This document shows, one piece after another, positions 43,273-51,773 of a stretch of DNA of 64,000 nucleotides. A model generated the notes under the pieces. The model searched no databases. It was not told where the DNA came from and saw nothing but the letters and a program-made list of their open reading frames with translations. Origin of the DNA: Fimbriimonas planktonicus (GTDB lineage: Bacteria; Armatimonadota; Fimbriimonadia; Fimbriimonadales; Fimbriimonadaceae); assembly GCA_965234685.1 (NCBI GenBank), contig OZ248539.1:124001-188000 (forward strand), written 5' to 3'. Numbering within the stretch: position 1 is the stretch's first letter; each line of letters starts with the position of its first letter. The translations under genes and the position numbers were made by a program.

Positions 43273-43668
43273 TCAGTTTTTCGCGCCGTCTTTGATCCAC
43301 GCCTCGATGGCCGCGATTTCCGCCTCTGGCAATGGACCGGCAGGCGGCATCTGCTTCTTACCGTTTCTAGCCCGAAGCACATCGACAAGCACACTGCCTT
43401 CAGGATTACCGGCAACCAAGATTGGGCCGTGCGAGCCGCCTTTCTGGATCGACTCGTAAGAGACCATGCTCACGCCATCTTTTGGATTTGTCGCGCCATG
43501 GCAGCCGGCGCACTTGGACGCAAACGTGGTTTGTACGGCGGCGAAGTTGGAACCGACCGCTGGCGAACCGGTAGCGGGCGTTGATGCCGTGGTCGGTGCT
43601 TCTGAATTGGACTGGCAGCCAACGATAACGATGGCAAGGGCGGCGCAGACGGGCAGAAGCATTTTCAT
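43273..43668 (-). CDS. Cytochrome c-type lipoprotein
   Basis: A 131-residue lipoprotein. The signal peptide LLPVCAALAIVIVG ends in a Cys (VGCQ) suitable for lipidation. A Ser/Thr/Ala/Pro-rich linker follows, then a compact haem domain with CAGCH and a Met ligand probably in KKQMPPAGPLP. This form resembles the planctomycete-type cytochrome C domains. The start at 43668 places the lipobox correctly; the 43698 reading adds a charged leader. It lies 44 bases upstream of the PQQ dehydrogenase, probably in the same transcript as its electron acceptor. Confidence 0.88.
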   Translation of the reverse strand: MKMLLPVCAALAIVIVGCQSNSEAPTTASTPATGSPAVGSNFAAVQTTFASKCAGCHGATNPKDGVSMVSYESIQKGGSHGPILVAGNPEGSVLVDVLRARNGKKQMPPAGPLPEAEIAAIEAWIKDGAKN

Positions 43669-43753
43669 GACTGGACCATTCTTACCCCGTATTCGCAAAA
43701 TTAGGTATTTGAGGCTCCGAACGTTGAAGATTCGAGGCGAGTAAATTGTTTTG

Positions 43754-45436
43754 ATGCCCGAGATCTCCTTTGACCGCTATTACCGTTACGACGAACTGAC
43801 CGAGCTTCTCCACCAAATCGCGGCAGAGAACCCCGGGTTCGTGACGGTGAGCAGCATCGGAAAGTCTCTTGAGGGCCGCGACATCTGGCTCGTGACGATC
43901 ACCAATGCTGAGACCGGCGCTCCGCAAGACAAGCCCGCGTTTTGGGCAGACGGCAACATCCACGCCAGCGAAGTCAGCGCATCCAGCGCGGTGCTCAAGA
44001 TCATTGAAAAGCTTCTCGGAGATCAAAAGGCGATCTTGGATGAGCGCACTTTCTATCTCGTCCCGAGGGTGAGCCCAGACGGTGCCGAATGGGCACTCGC
44101 GGATGTGCCGAAGATTGTCCGCAGTGGAACAAAGGCATACCCTCACGACGAGGACGACTACTATGGCCTCGAACGGCAAGACATCGACGGCGATGGCCGG
44201 GTGCTCAACATGCGCGTTCCAGACCCGAACGGCGCTTGGGTGATCAACGAGCAAGAGCCGCGATTGCTGCGACGTCGGGAGCCGGGCGAGAAGGCGGAGA
44301 AGACTTACCGGGTGCTCGCCGAAGGGAAGTTCCACAACTTTGATGGCCTCAAGATGCGGACCAACCGCGTGAAGCAGGCCCTCGACTTCAACCGAAACTT
44401 CCCGAGCGCGTGGCGGCAAGAGCATGACCAAGTGGGTGCCGGCCAATACGCGACCAGCGAGCCCGAAATTCGAGCGTTGGTCCAAGCAATTTTCGACCGA
44501 CCCAACATCTGTGGCGCGATTTGTTTCCACACGTATTCGGGTGTGTTGTTGCGTCCACCGAGTCGAATGGCGGATACCGACATTCCGGCCGAAGACCTGT
44601 GGTCGTACCAAAAGCTCGGGGCAAAGGGCAAAGAACTCACGGGCTACCCGGATATCTCGAACTATCACGAGTTTCGCTACCACCCGAAGGAGATCATCAC
44701 CGGCACCTTTGATGACTGGATGTACGAGCATCGGGGTGTTCACGCCTGGACAGTCGAAATCTGGTCCCCACAGCGCCAAGCTGGCATCACGGATTACAAG
44801 TACATCGATTGGTTCCGTGAGCACTCGGTTGAGCAAGACATTCAGTTGCTCAAATGGGCCGACGAGCAACTGGACGGCAAGGGCTACATCGACTGGTATC
44901 CGTTCGAGCATCCGCAGCTCGGGCCGGTGGAGCTTGGCGGATGGGACGCACATTACGCTTTCCGAAACCCACCATTGAAGTTCCTTGAAGCCGAAATTGC
45001 GCCGCTAGCGGACTGGGCGATCTGGCACGCGAGCACCGGGCCCCGGCTCACCTTCCGGGACCTTGTCATCACCGAGGTTGGTGGTTCGTATCGCATCAGG
45101 CTGGCCGTTCAGAACGCCGGCTGGCTTCCGACGAACGTCACCGAAATCGCCAGCAGACGGAAGCATTGTCGTGGGGTGATTGGAGAGGTCAAGCGCGTTG
45201 GAGACGAAGATCGAGATTCAACCTTCGAGCCAGAGTGGCTCGTTAGCGGCCTATTGCGATCGATTGGGCAACAGCTCAAGGGTTACAGCCACATCGCCGC
45301 GGGCGGCTGGGGTTGGAGTAGCGATGTGACCGACGACGTCGCCGTTTTTGAATGGGTGCTCAAGCCGGGGACCTACGAACTCAGCGCCCGGCACGATCGC
45401 GCCGGGGCTGTGATTCGTACGGTCACCTTGGGCTGA
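43754..45436 (+). CDS. M14 family zinc carboxypeptidase
   Basis: A 560-residue metallopeptidase without an obvious signal peptide. The zinc site is HASE (NIHASEVSAS, about residues 68-74) and a later His in ICFHTYSG. The catalytic Glu is in WTVEIWSP. The barrel region ends near residue 375, and a C-terminal beta domain follows (FRDLVITEVGGSYRIRLAVQNAGWLPTNVTE), as in gram-negative M14 peptidases. Translation probably starts at ATG 43754 just after a TTG. It converges with the DinB gene, six bases between the stops. Confidence 0.92.
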   Translation: MPEISFDRYYRYDELTELLHQIAAENPGFVTVSSIGKSLEGRDIWLVTITNAETGAPQDKPAFWADGNIHASEVSASSAVLKIIEKLLGDQKAILDERTFYLVPRVSPDGAEWALADVPKIVRSGTKAYPHDEDDYYGLERQDIDGDGRVLNMRVPDPNGAWVINEQEPRLLRRREPGEKAEKTYRVLAEGKFHNFDGLKMRTNRVKQALDFNRNFPSAWRQEHDQVGAGQYATSEPEIRALVQAIFDRPNICGAICFHTYSGVLLRPPSRMADTDIPAEDLWSYQKLGAKGKELTGYPDISNYHEFRYHPKEIITGTFDDWMYEHRGVHAWTVEIWSPQRQAGITDYKYIDWFREHSVEQDIQLLKWADEQLDGKGYIDWYPFEHPQLGPVELGGWDAHYAFRNPPLKFLEAEIAPLADWAIWHASTGPRLTFRDLVITEVGGSYRIRLAVQNAGWLPTNVTEIASRRKHCRGVIGEVKRVGDEDRDSTFEPEWLVSGLLRSIGQQLKGYSHIAAGGWGWSSDVTDDVAVFEWVLKPGTYELSARHDRAGAVIRTVTLG

Positions 45437-45442
45437 GTCGCT

Positions 45443-45949
45443 TCACTCTTCGGTTCGCCAGAGACCCCAGATGTGGGATTCTTCCCAGTCTTCGGTGGTC
45501 TCTTTGCCGGCGAGCCGTAGGCCGGTAAGGATAAGACCGACGTGCCAGCCTTCGTGCCAAACCATGTGCTGAAGAAACAGCACCGGGTTCTCGTAGGCTC
45601 CTTTTCCGATTGAGCCGTGGATGATGGCGTCGCTGACGGCGGCTCGCACTGCCGCAGCGCTGTCGTTTAAATGGCTCTTAATCGCCGCTAGGTCATCGAT
45701 AGGGGCATCCCAGCCATCGGTGAACGTCCGGCCAAGCTTTGATGCGCGGTTAGGGTCGAAATCCGAGAGCCAGTGGCGACGGACCTGGTGAATGTGGGCC
45801 AGCTGCTTGTCGAGGGGCCAGCCATCGGGCGAGGGCAGCGCCTTGCGGGTCTCTTCCGTTACCAACTGGGCAACGGAAGCTACGATGCGCGCCTGGCGAT
45901 CCCAAGAGTCAAGCAGGTCGTTAGTGAGTTCTTGGACGGTCATGTTCAT
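45443..45949 (-). CDS. DinB-family four-helix protein
   Basis: A 168-residue DinB/YfiT-like protein. The helix-bundle pattern and three metal-binding His are suggested by LAHIHQVRRHW (first site) and HMVWHEGWHVGLIL (second). These proteins are small-molecule thiol-dependent transferases or hydrolases, mostly uncharacterised. GAGGG precedes the ATG at 45949; the 45991 reading adds an unlikely leader. The start overlaps the PhyH stop (ATGA), so the two are co-translated. Confidence 0.88.
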   Translation of the reverse strand: MNMTVQELTNDLLDSWDRQARIVASVAQLVTEETRKALPSPDGWPLDKQLAHIHQVRRHWLSDFDPNRASKLGRTFTDGWDAPIDDLAAIKSHLNDSAAAVRAAVSDAIIHGSIGKGAYENPVLFLQHMVWHEGWHVGLILTGLRLAGKETTEDWEESHIWGLWRTEE

Positions 45950-46755
45950 TTGCCCTCGTTTGCGCTGGTGCGGGTAGCGTGCGCGTTCCATCCCTTGAGC
46001 GCGAGGCGCTCGTAAGGATGGTTATAGCCGGATTCCATCACGTCATTGCCGGCATGCAGTTGCACGAGGACAGTCTTTCGGACCTCAGATGATCGGTTTG
46101 GCATCGAGCCATGAATCGTGAAGTAGTGGAAGAAGAGAACGTCGCCGGGCTCCGCTTCGATGATCGTCGCGTTCTCAAGCGGATATTGGAGCAGCAGGTC
46201 GTTTTCGATGCTGCCGTAGGTGTCGGCAATTCGGCCGAGCTTGTGAGAGCCAGGGTAGACCCGCAGACAACCCATTTCATCGGTCGCCTTCGAAACGTGG
46301 ACAATGCCAGCGATCATGCTGTCGAGCTGCGTCGGGAAGTAGTTCCAGTCCTGGTGCATGGGGAACGGCGCGCCAAGCTCGCTAGGCTTTTGGAACAGTT
46401 TGCTGTGATGCAGGATGATGTCGGGACCGAGGATGTCGGCCGCGATGCCGAGGAACTTGTCGTGCATCATCGCGCGGAGCCAAGCTGCGCTGTATTGCTG
46501 GACGTTGTGGGTGTGAATGACAACCAGGTCTTTCGCGCCGATACGGTCAACTTCGGGGCCGGACCATGCGGCGTTGACATGCTCACCGCTCCCGAGCAGT
46601 TGCGAGACAATTCGATCAAAGTCAGCCTCCAACTCGGCGACTTCGGCAGGAGAGAAAACGCCTTTGGCAAGGTAGTAGCCGTTCTCGGCGAACGATCGAC
46701 CGATCTCGGTATTGGCGACGGGAGGAGTGAATGGCTGGGCAGCATCGACGGACAT
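45946..46755 (-). CDS. Phytanoyl-CoA dioxygenase (PhyH) family protein
   Basis: A 269-residue Fe(II)/2-oxoglutarate-dependent oxygenase. The iron-binding facial triad is His and Asp in PMHQDWNYFP and a late His in FTIHGSMPNRSS, with a 2-oxoglutarate Arg probably in that region. Family members hydroxylate lipids, ectoine, halogenated or antibiotic-like substrates; no specific substrate is indicated. It is divergent from the small membrane protein gene and overlaps DinB downstream. Confidence 0.9.
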   Translation of the reverse strand: MSVDAAQPFTPPVANTEIGRSFAENGYYLAKGVFSPAEVAELEADFDRIVSQLLGSGEHVNAAWSGPEVDRIGAKDLVVIHTHNVQQYSAAWLRAMMHDKFLGIAADILGPDIILHHSKLFQKPSELGAPFPMHQDWNYFPTQLDSMIAGIVHVSKATDEMGCLRVYPGSHKLGRIADTYGSIENDLLLQYPLENATIIEAEPGDVLFFHYFTIHGSMPNRSSEVRKTVLVQLHAGNDVMESGYNHPYERLALKGWNAHATRTSANEGK

Positions 46756-46814
46756 TGCAGCTATCTTAGTCCAATCTGGTCCTGGCGGAAAGGGGGCAGG
46801 TACCGTCTTGGTTG

Positions 46815-46988
46815 ATGTTGCGCCCAGATGATCTGTTGCTCGTGATGGGGATCATCGCGGGAGCAATTTTGACCGCCGTTGCTATCGGCGGTGTTTTTTT
46901 CCTGAAGTGGCGAAACCGCGACCGGGTCGTTCGTCAAAAGCAGAAGGACCGCGAGCTTGAAAGGAACGGAGACTCCCAAGACGCCTAG
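46815..46988 (+). CDS. Small single-pass membrane protein
   Basis: A 57-residue reading frame starting MLRPDDLLLVMGIIAGA. One clean hydrophobic segment (about residues 7-30) is followed by a highly charged tail (KWRNRDRVVRQKQKDRELE). That is a plausible inside-positive small membrane protein. No strong ribosome binding site is seen before the ATG. It lies 33 bases upstream of the MCE gene on the same strand, so it could serve that transporter component. Without homology this stays tentative. Confidence 0.5.
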   Translation: MLRPDDLLLVMGIIAGAILTAVAIGGVFFLKWRNRDRVVRQKQKDRELERNGDSQDA

Positions 46989-47021
46989 GACGGCGATTCT
47001 GTCGGTGCTAATCTATCGGTA

Positions 47022-48470
47022 ATGCAGAGCGCGGCAAGGGTCGGTTTATTCGTAGTGATCTTTTTAGGATTGCTGCTCGGTGCCTATGCCGTTTTGGGCC
47101 AAAGCGTCTTTGCTCCGAAGGTCTCCCGCTACTACGCTGAGCTTGATGACGTTGCCGGAATGGCACCGGGCTCCCGAATCCTCGTGGCAGGGGTCAAGGT
47201 CGGAAACATCGGTGAAGTCGAACTCGTCTCGCCGACGAAAGCCCGCTTAACCCTACTTCTTGATCCCAAGTTCAAGCTTCCTACGGGCACGATGGCCGAG
47301 GTGCCGACTTCTCTGATCGGCTTTGGCGATAGCGCGTTGGTGCTCAAGCCACCGGCCGAATCCAACGGGTTCGTGGCCGAAGGTGGAACGATTGCAGGTC
47401 GCAAGGCTGGCGCGCTGGATGGCATTCTGCCCGACACCGAGCAGACCATGAAAGAGTTGAACGCAACCTTGGTGGAAGCTCGAAAGGTCCTTGCCGATCC
47501 AGCCCTGACAAAGGACGTTAAGAAGCTTCTCAGCAATACCGAAAAGACGATCGGTAGCTTTGGCCGATTGGCTGATCGCATGGACATGCTGCTGGCCAAG
47601 AACGATCAATCCGTGAATCTCGCGCTGACTCGCGGAGCAACAGCGGTAGCCGACGTTCAGCGAATCACCGCTTCCGTCGCAAAGATGATGGAGGAGGGAA
47701 CGATTCAGAAGGACACCAAGCAGATCCTTGGCCAGCTGGTTGAGACGAGCAAGAAGGCGGATCAGCTAGTGGCCAATATGAATTCGCTGGTCGCCGATGG
47801 CAGCCTCAAGCAGACAACGGCAAACGTGGCCGAGATCACAAACACGGGCAAGAGCATCGCGGCGAACGTCGATGAAATGACGAAGACTGGCAAGTCCATT
47901 GCCGAGAAGGCGGACAAGATCACCGAGAACGGGGTCACGATTTCCGCCAACGTTGTCGACCTAACCGAGCGCACGAAGAAGGTTATCGACGGCGCGGTCG
48001 AAATTGAAGGGCAGGTTAAGTCCTTGCTCGACAAACTGGGTGGCGTGCTGGGGCCAAACAAGGGGCCGAAGATTCCGCCGGTGACCACCTCGATGGACCT
48101 GATGCGCGAGACCGAACCCGGCCGATACCGCACGGACTTTAATGCTCGCGTCGGTTTAGGACAGGGCCATTCGCTCGATATCGGCCTTTTCGATGCGTTC
48201 GAAGGCAACAAATTGACGGTTCAATACGGCACTCCGGTCGACTCGAAACTAAGTTATCGCTACGGCATCTATGCGGCAAAGGCGGGACTTGGGGTAGATT
48301 ATCAGATCGCGCCGAAGCTATTCTTGCGCAACGACCTTTGGAATATTAACAATCCAAGGTACGACGCTCGGCTTCGCGCAGATTTCGGTGGTGGGCTTTA
48401 CGGCTGGATGGGCATGGATCGCATCTTCCAGAAGAACAGTCCGACCTTTGGAATCGGAATTCGACGATAG
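47022..48470 (+). CDS. MCE/MlaD-family protein
   Basis: A 482-residue inner-membrane-anchored periplasmic protein of the MlaD/MCE class, which forms rings or tunnels for lipid transport. One N-terminal helix (VGLFVVIFLGLLLGAYAVL) is followed by an MCE domain at about 38-118 (YYAELDDVAGMAPGSRILVAGVKVG, TSLIGFGDSALVL). A long helical region with about 10-residue repeats (TGKSIAANVDEM, TGKSIAEKADKI, NGVTISANVVDL) covers about 140-345. A C-terminal beta domain (about 365-482) looks like an outer-membrane-related or membrane-contacting sheet. No MlaE permease or MlaF ATPase is adjacent. Confidence 0.9.
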   Translation: MQSAARVGLFVVIFLGLLLGAYAVLGQSVFAPKVSRYYAELDDVAGMAPGSRILVAGVKVGNIGEVELVSPTKARLTLLLDPKFKLPTGTMAEVPTSLIGFGDSALVLKPPAESNGFVAEGGTIAGRKAGALDGILPDTEQTMKELNATLVEARKVLADPALTKDVKKLLSNTEKTIGSFGRLADRMDMLLAKNDQSVNLALTRGATAVADVQRITASVAKMMEEGTIQKDTKQILGQLVETSKKADQLVANMNSLVADGSLKQTTANVAEITNTGKSIAANVDEMTKTGKSIAEKADKITENGVTISANVVDLTERTKKVIDGAVEIEGQVKSLLDKLGGVLGPNKGPKIPPVTTSMDLMRETEPGRYRTDFNARVGLGQGHSLDIGLFDAFEGNKLTVQYGTPVDSKLSYRYGIYAAKAGLGVDYQIAPKLFLRNDLWNINNPRYDARLRADFGGGLYGWMGMDRIFQKNSPTFGIGIRR

Positions 48471-48533
48471 GTCCAACTTGGACCGCGCGTGACCCGGCAT
48501 GCCTGGTCAAGCCCTGACGATACAAGGAGCAAA

Positions 48534-49037
48534 ATGAAAGTAATTCTCAAGCAAACCGTGCCTAAGGTTGGAAAAGAAGGCACCGTAGTCAATGTCGCGG
48601 ACGGATTCGCCCGCAACTTCCTCTTCCCACGCGGACTCGCGTACCTCGCCGACAAGAAGCAGATCGAAGCGCTGAACAAGCGAAACGAGCGAGTTGCGGC
48701 CAAGACCGCCGGCCTCAAAGCCGACGCAGAAGCCCTCAAGGCGAAGATCGAAGGCAGCATCATTCGACTTCCCGGCCAGGTCGGCGCCATTCAAGGCAAG
48801 CTGTACGGTGCCATCACCGCACAGGACGTTACCGACGCCATCAAGGAACAGCTTGGCCTGTCCCTTGAAAAGAAGAACGTCGCTCTCGTCGAGCCGATTC
48901 GCCGACTGGGCGAGTTCGCCGTCGAACTCGACCTTCACCGCGACGTCGACGCGAACATCACCGTCGTCGTCTTCGACCCGAACGCACCGGTAGTAGCCGC
49001 TCCGGTTGCACCTGTCGAAGAAGCTCCGGCAGAGTAA
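48534..49037 (+). CDS. rplI: Ribosomal protein bL9
   Basis: A 167-residue large-subunit protein L9. The N-terminal domain MKVILKQTVPKVGKEGTVVNV, then DGFARNFLFPRGLA, is diagnostic, followed by the long connecting helix and C-terminal RNA-binding domain. It has an Ala/Val/Pro extension at the end (VVAAPVAPVEEAPAE). AAGGAG stands at ideal spacing before the ATG at 48534. It stands apart from rpsF/ssb/rpsR, its usual partners. Confidence 0.97.
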   Translation: MKVILKQTVPKVGKEGTVVNVADGFARNFLFPRGLAYLADKKQIEALNKRNERVAAKTAGLKADAEALKAKIEGSIIRLPGQVGAIQGKLYGAITAQDVTDAIKEQLGLSLEKKNVALVEPIRRLGEFAVELDLHRDVDANITVVVFDPNAPVVAAPVAPVEEAPAE

Positions 49038-49052
49038 GTTCCTGAGATGAGT

Positions 49053-49093
49053 AAAGCGCGTCCGAGAGCAACTTGCTCTGGACGCGCTTTTTT
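49053..49093 (+). terminator. Terminator after rplI (possibly bidirectional)
   Basis: Stem AAAGCGCGTCC pairs with GGACGCGCTTT around an inner AGAGCA/TGCTCT stem, followed by TTTTTT. The converging M56 gene ends at 49109, and the A-rich left flank could give termination on that strand too. Confidence 0.93.
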
Positions 49094-49108
49094 GTTTGCA
49101 GGGTTAGT

Positions 49109-51286
49109 TCACCAATCGCGCTTTTTCGTTCGGACGAGGTTGATGATGTTTTCTTTGCCTTCCTCGACTTGACTCTCGATCGTCTCGCTCGTTCCGTCGG
49201 CAAGATAGATGCTGATTTCTCCGGCGGGGACCCGGAGTTGATATCGTCCCATTTCATCGGCAAGGGCGCCTTGCACCCACGCGGTTGATTTGGGATGGGC
49301 TCTGCTGTAGATGAACACCTCAGCCCGGCGAATCGGCTTCCCGTCTAGATCACGAACGGCCCCAGAAACGATCACGCCTGGGATAAGTTCAAAGTTCTGT
49401 TCGGCCACATTCTTCCCCGCCACGACTTTGATTCGTTCCTTTGCGACGGCGGTAGAGGGCCCTTGAGCTCGGTAACCGAAGTCGACAATGACGTTGTACG
49501 AGGTTGGAAGCAGACGGTGGATCGTGTAACTGCCGTCTACGTTTGTCATCGCGGTGCCCCACCCGTCTGCTACGTCACTATCATTGGTAGCCTGAGCAGC
49601 GATGCGCATGCCCGCAACTGGGTTCCCATTGCGTATGACCCGACCTGAAATGGAGCCTGCCGCGCGCAGCGTCAGGCTCTTTGCGTTTGTTTGGCCCGTA
49701 CTCTTGAGTTGAATATCGTCCAAGAACACCGGCGGCGCGAAGTTTCGGTCGCTGACGTCGAGGCGAACGGAGCAACCGGCGGGTAACTGCCTGAACACGT
49801 AGTTGCCTTTATCATCGGTGCGGGTTTGAATCTTGAGATAATCGTTTTGCTGCTCCAGCAGGAGCGCCTCGCGACCATTACGCTCGTTCGGACTTTTAGG
49901 TTTGAGAATCATTCGAACGGCTACGTCCATTCGCTTAGCCGGCTTGCCATTTGGTAGCAAAAGTTGGCCGGTCAGTTTCTCAGGCCGAAAAAGTTTGACT
50001 TCGGTGACGCGCTTCATAGCCGGCCAGAGCTGCGCCCAGCCGAACCCTGCGTTCGAATTCACGATGAGTCGCCCGGTGTGGACGCCTTCGGCAAGTTCCG
50101 GGACCACGACTTGACCGTTTCGAATCGGGAGGAGCTGAGCGTCTTTTCGGTTGGCCACCTCGGTCAAAAGCCAGACGGCACCATTTGTCAACGGTTTGCC
50201 GTCCACGGAAAACAGTTTCACCGGACCGCCGTACGGTTCCTCCACGAATTCAGAGAAGTTTGGTTGTCCTTTAGCCTCGTCTTGACCCGTTGGAGCGGCG
50301 ATCAGGATAGCCACCGTACCGAAGAGGATCGCTGTCACACCAACCAAAGCGTACTTTCCGCGCTTGTTTGGCGGGCGCTGGTTTGGGTCGAGGATTGCTG
50401 CTATTCGCCGTTTTAGTCCGGAGCTCTTTCGGACCATGCCAACGCCTAAAGACGCCGCTCGTTCGGGCTGGAATCGGTTGTGAAGCGCCAAAAGGGCCTT
50501 GGCGTAGTCGGTTCCAAGTGTTGGCGAACCTGTGGACGTGGAAAGAGCAATCCGGTCGCAGACCTCTTCGGATGCTTCTAGCATAGGCTTCCGCAAAGTC
50601 CAGAGCAGAACTTGTGGCCACAACACGATGGTCAGCACGCGATGCAAGAGCAGGAAGCCGAGGTCGCGATTGGTCACATGGGCCAACTCGTGCCGCAGGA
50701 CCAGCTCCAGGGTTGGATCTGGATTGACGCTTAGTGAGTCGGGAAGGAAAATGGTGGGCCGAATCACCCCGGTGACGAACGGGGTTCGAACAGAGCTACC
50801 GGTTCGCACAGCAACTTTTCGGTGACAAAGTTGCGCCGCAAGGGTTTCAAATTCTGGCGACGTCCATGATCGGGACTGCTGCTTTAGTCGACGAAGCTTG
50901 ACCAGACCGGCAGCGAGATATAGGCTTCCGACAAGCACTCCGACCATCCAGACGGTCAAGGCGACGGGTAACTCAGGAAGGAACTTCGTTGCGGGCGGTG
51001 CCGATTCGACGGTGGGTTGGGTCATTACGGACGGCCGGGTAGAAGCCGGGGCCGGAGCGGGCAGGCTTGGTAAGGTGACGCGAGCGCTGGGCCGTGGCAG
51101 GCTGGCGGGCGGCTGGTTGAATCTCCAGACCGAGAAGGCGGCGAGGGCGACGCAGCCCACGAGCGCGGCGCGGATGATCGCTTGGCGTAAAGCCGGACTG
51201 CGCTTCAGGAACAGGAGGGCGACATGGGTTGACGCGATCAGAATCGCGGACTGAACGAGAAACAGGAGGAAGGCGTTTTCGATCAC
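49109..51286 (-). CDS. BlaR1-type M56 peptidase fused to carboxypeptidase-regulatory-like domains
   Basis: A 725-residue membrane sensor-protease. Transmembrane segments lie at about 3-27, 37-53, 107-128 and 308-328. The zinc-peptidase motif HELAH is at 199-203 (VLRHELAHVTNRDLG). In place of the penicillin-binding sensor domain of BlaR1, the extracytoplasmic C-terminus (about 345-725) has beta-sandwich repeats such as ASGTV-like GSISGRVIRNGNPVAGMRI and GVIVSGAVRDLDGKPIRRAEV, typical of carboxypeptidase-regulatory domains. It overlaps the BlaI-type repressor by four bases (ATGA). The fold suggests that ligand binding triggers cleavage of the repressor. Confidence 0.88.
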   Translation of the reverse strand: MIENAFLLFLVQSAILIASTHVALLFLKRSPALRQAIIRAALVGCVALAAFSVWRFNQPPASLPRPSARVTLPSLPAPAPASTRPSVMTQPTVESAPPATKFLPELPVALTVWMVGVLVGSLYLAAGLVKLRRLKQQSRSWTSPEFETLAAQLCHRKVAVRTGSSVRTPFVTGVIRPTIFLPDSLSVNPDPTLELVLRHELAHVTNRDLGFLLLHRVLTIVLWPQVLLWTLRKPMLEASEEVCDRIALSTSTGSPTLGTDYAKALLALHNRFQPERAASLGVGMVRKSSGLKRRIAAILDPNQRPPNKRGKYALVGVTAILFGTVAILIAAPTGQDEAKGQPNFSEFVEEPYGGPVKLFSVDGKPLTNGAVWLLTEVANRKDAQLLPIRNGQVVVPELAEGVHTGRLIVNSNAGFGWAQLWPAMKRVTEVKLFRPEKLTGQLLLPNGKPAKRMDVAVRMILKPKSPNERNGREALLLEQQNDYLKIQTRTDDKGNYVFRQLPAGCSVRLDVSDRNFAPPVFLDDIQLKSTGQTNAKSLTLRAAGSISGRVIRNGNPVAGMRIAAQATNDSDVADGWGTAMTNVDGSYTIHRLLPTSYNVIVDFGYRAQGPSTAVAKERIKVVAGKNVAEQNFELIPGVIVSGAVRDLDGKPIRRAEVFIYSRAHPKSTAWVQGALADEMGRYQLRVPAGEISIYLADGTSETIESQVEEGKENIINLVRTKKRDW

Positions 51287-51663
51287 TTCGTCATCTCCCG
51301 CTCGCGGGCTTCGATGAGTTCCTTGATGTCGCGAAGTTCCTCGGCGGACACGGTTTCGTCTTCCAAAAGGTGGGCAAGGAGGCCGGACAGTGAGTTGTCG
51401 TAAACCCGAGCCAAAAGATCCTGTGCGGCACTGCGGGCTACGTCTTGCTCCTTAATGAGCGGTCGGAAAAAGAAGGTGCGCTCGCGTTGCTCATGCCCGA
51501 CCGCGCCTTTGGTCTCCAGCTTCCGGAGCAGCGTTTGCACGGTGCTCAGCGTGCTTGGCACGCCACCGCTAAGGTCGTCGGTGATTTGCCGTGCCGTCGC
51601 TTCGCCACGCTCCCAAAGCGAGCGCATGATGCGCAGTTGCAGATTTCCCAGTTTCATTCCCAT
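51283..51663 (-). CDS. BlaI/MecI-family transcriptional repressor
   Basis: A 126-residue winged-helix repressor. It has LGNLQLRIMRSLWERGEATARQITDDL (DNA-binding helices), VPSTLSTVQTLLRKLETKGAVGHEQRERTFFF (wing) and a C-terminal dimerisation helix. GAGG precedes the ATG at 51663. Two palindromes lie directly upstream, matching autorepression of the repressor-sensor operon. The family is inactivated by cleavage after a BlaR1-type signal. Confidence 0.93.
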   Translation of the reverse strand: MGMKLGNLQLRIMRSLWERGEATARQITDDLSGGVPSTLSTVQTLLRKLETKGAVGHEQRERTFFFRPLIKEQDVARSAAQDLLARVYDNSLSGLLAHLLEDETVSAEELRDIKELIEAREREMTK

Positions 51664-51676
51664 GTGGTCCTCGTCA

Positions 51677-51690
51677 TTTACCGTGGTAAA
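51677..51690. promoter_or_regulatory. Operator 1 of the BlaI-type repressor
   Basis: TTTACCGTGGTAAA, a near-perfect palindrome 14 bases upstream of the repressor ATG. It matches operator 2 except at the centre. Confidence 0.6.
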
Positions 51691-51698
51691 CGAATCTA

Positions 51699-51714
51699 AT
51701 TTACCATGGTAAAT
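51699..51714. promoter_or_regulatory. Operator 2 of the BlaI-type repressor
   Basis: ATTTACCATGGTAAAT, a perfect 16-bp palindrome whose centre is 23 bases from that of operator 1. That is about two helical turns, which would allow cooperative dimers on one DNA face. Confidence 0.65.
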
Positions 51715-51747
51715 GAAAAATGCCAAGAAGAATTTTCCTTCTTGGCA
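51715..51747 (-). terminator. Terminator of the S41 protease gene
   Basis: On the minus strand TGCCAAGAAG, a seven-base loop and CTTCTTGGCA are followed by TTTTTC. It lies between the S41 gene end and the BlaI operators, insulating the two transcripts. Confidence 0.88.
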
Positions 51748-51773
51748 ATTTCCGGTTCGTCCGAGATTGACGG

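Noticed and set aside
43682..44953. Minus-strand 423-residue frame opposite the M14 peptidase
   Set aside because: Shadow of the M14 gene, which has clear zinc and catalytic residues.
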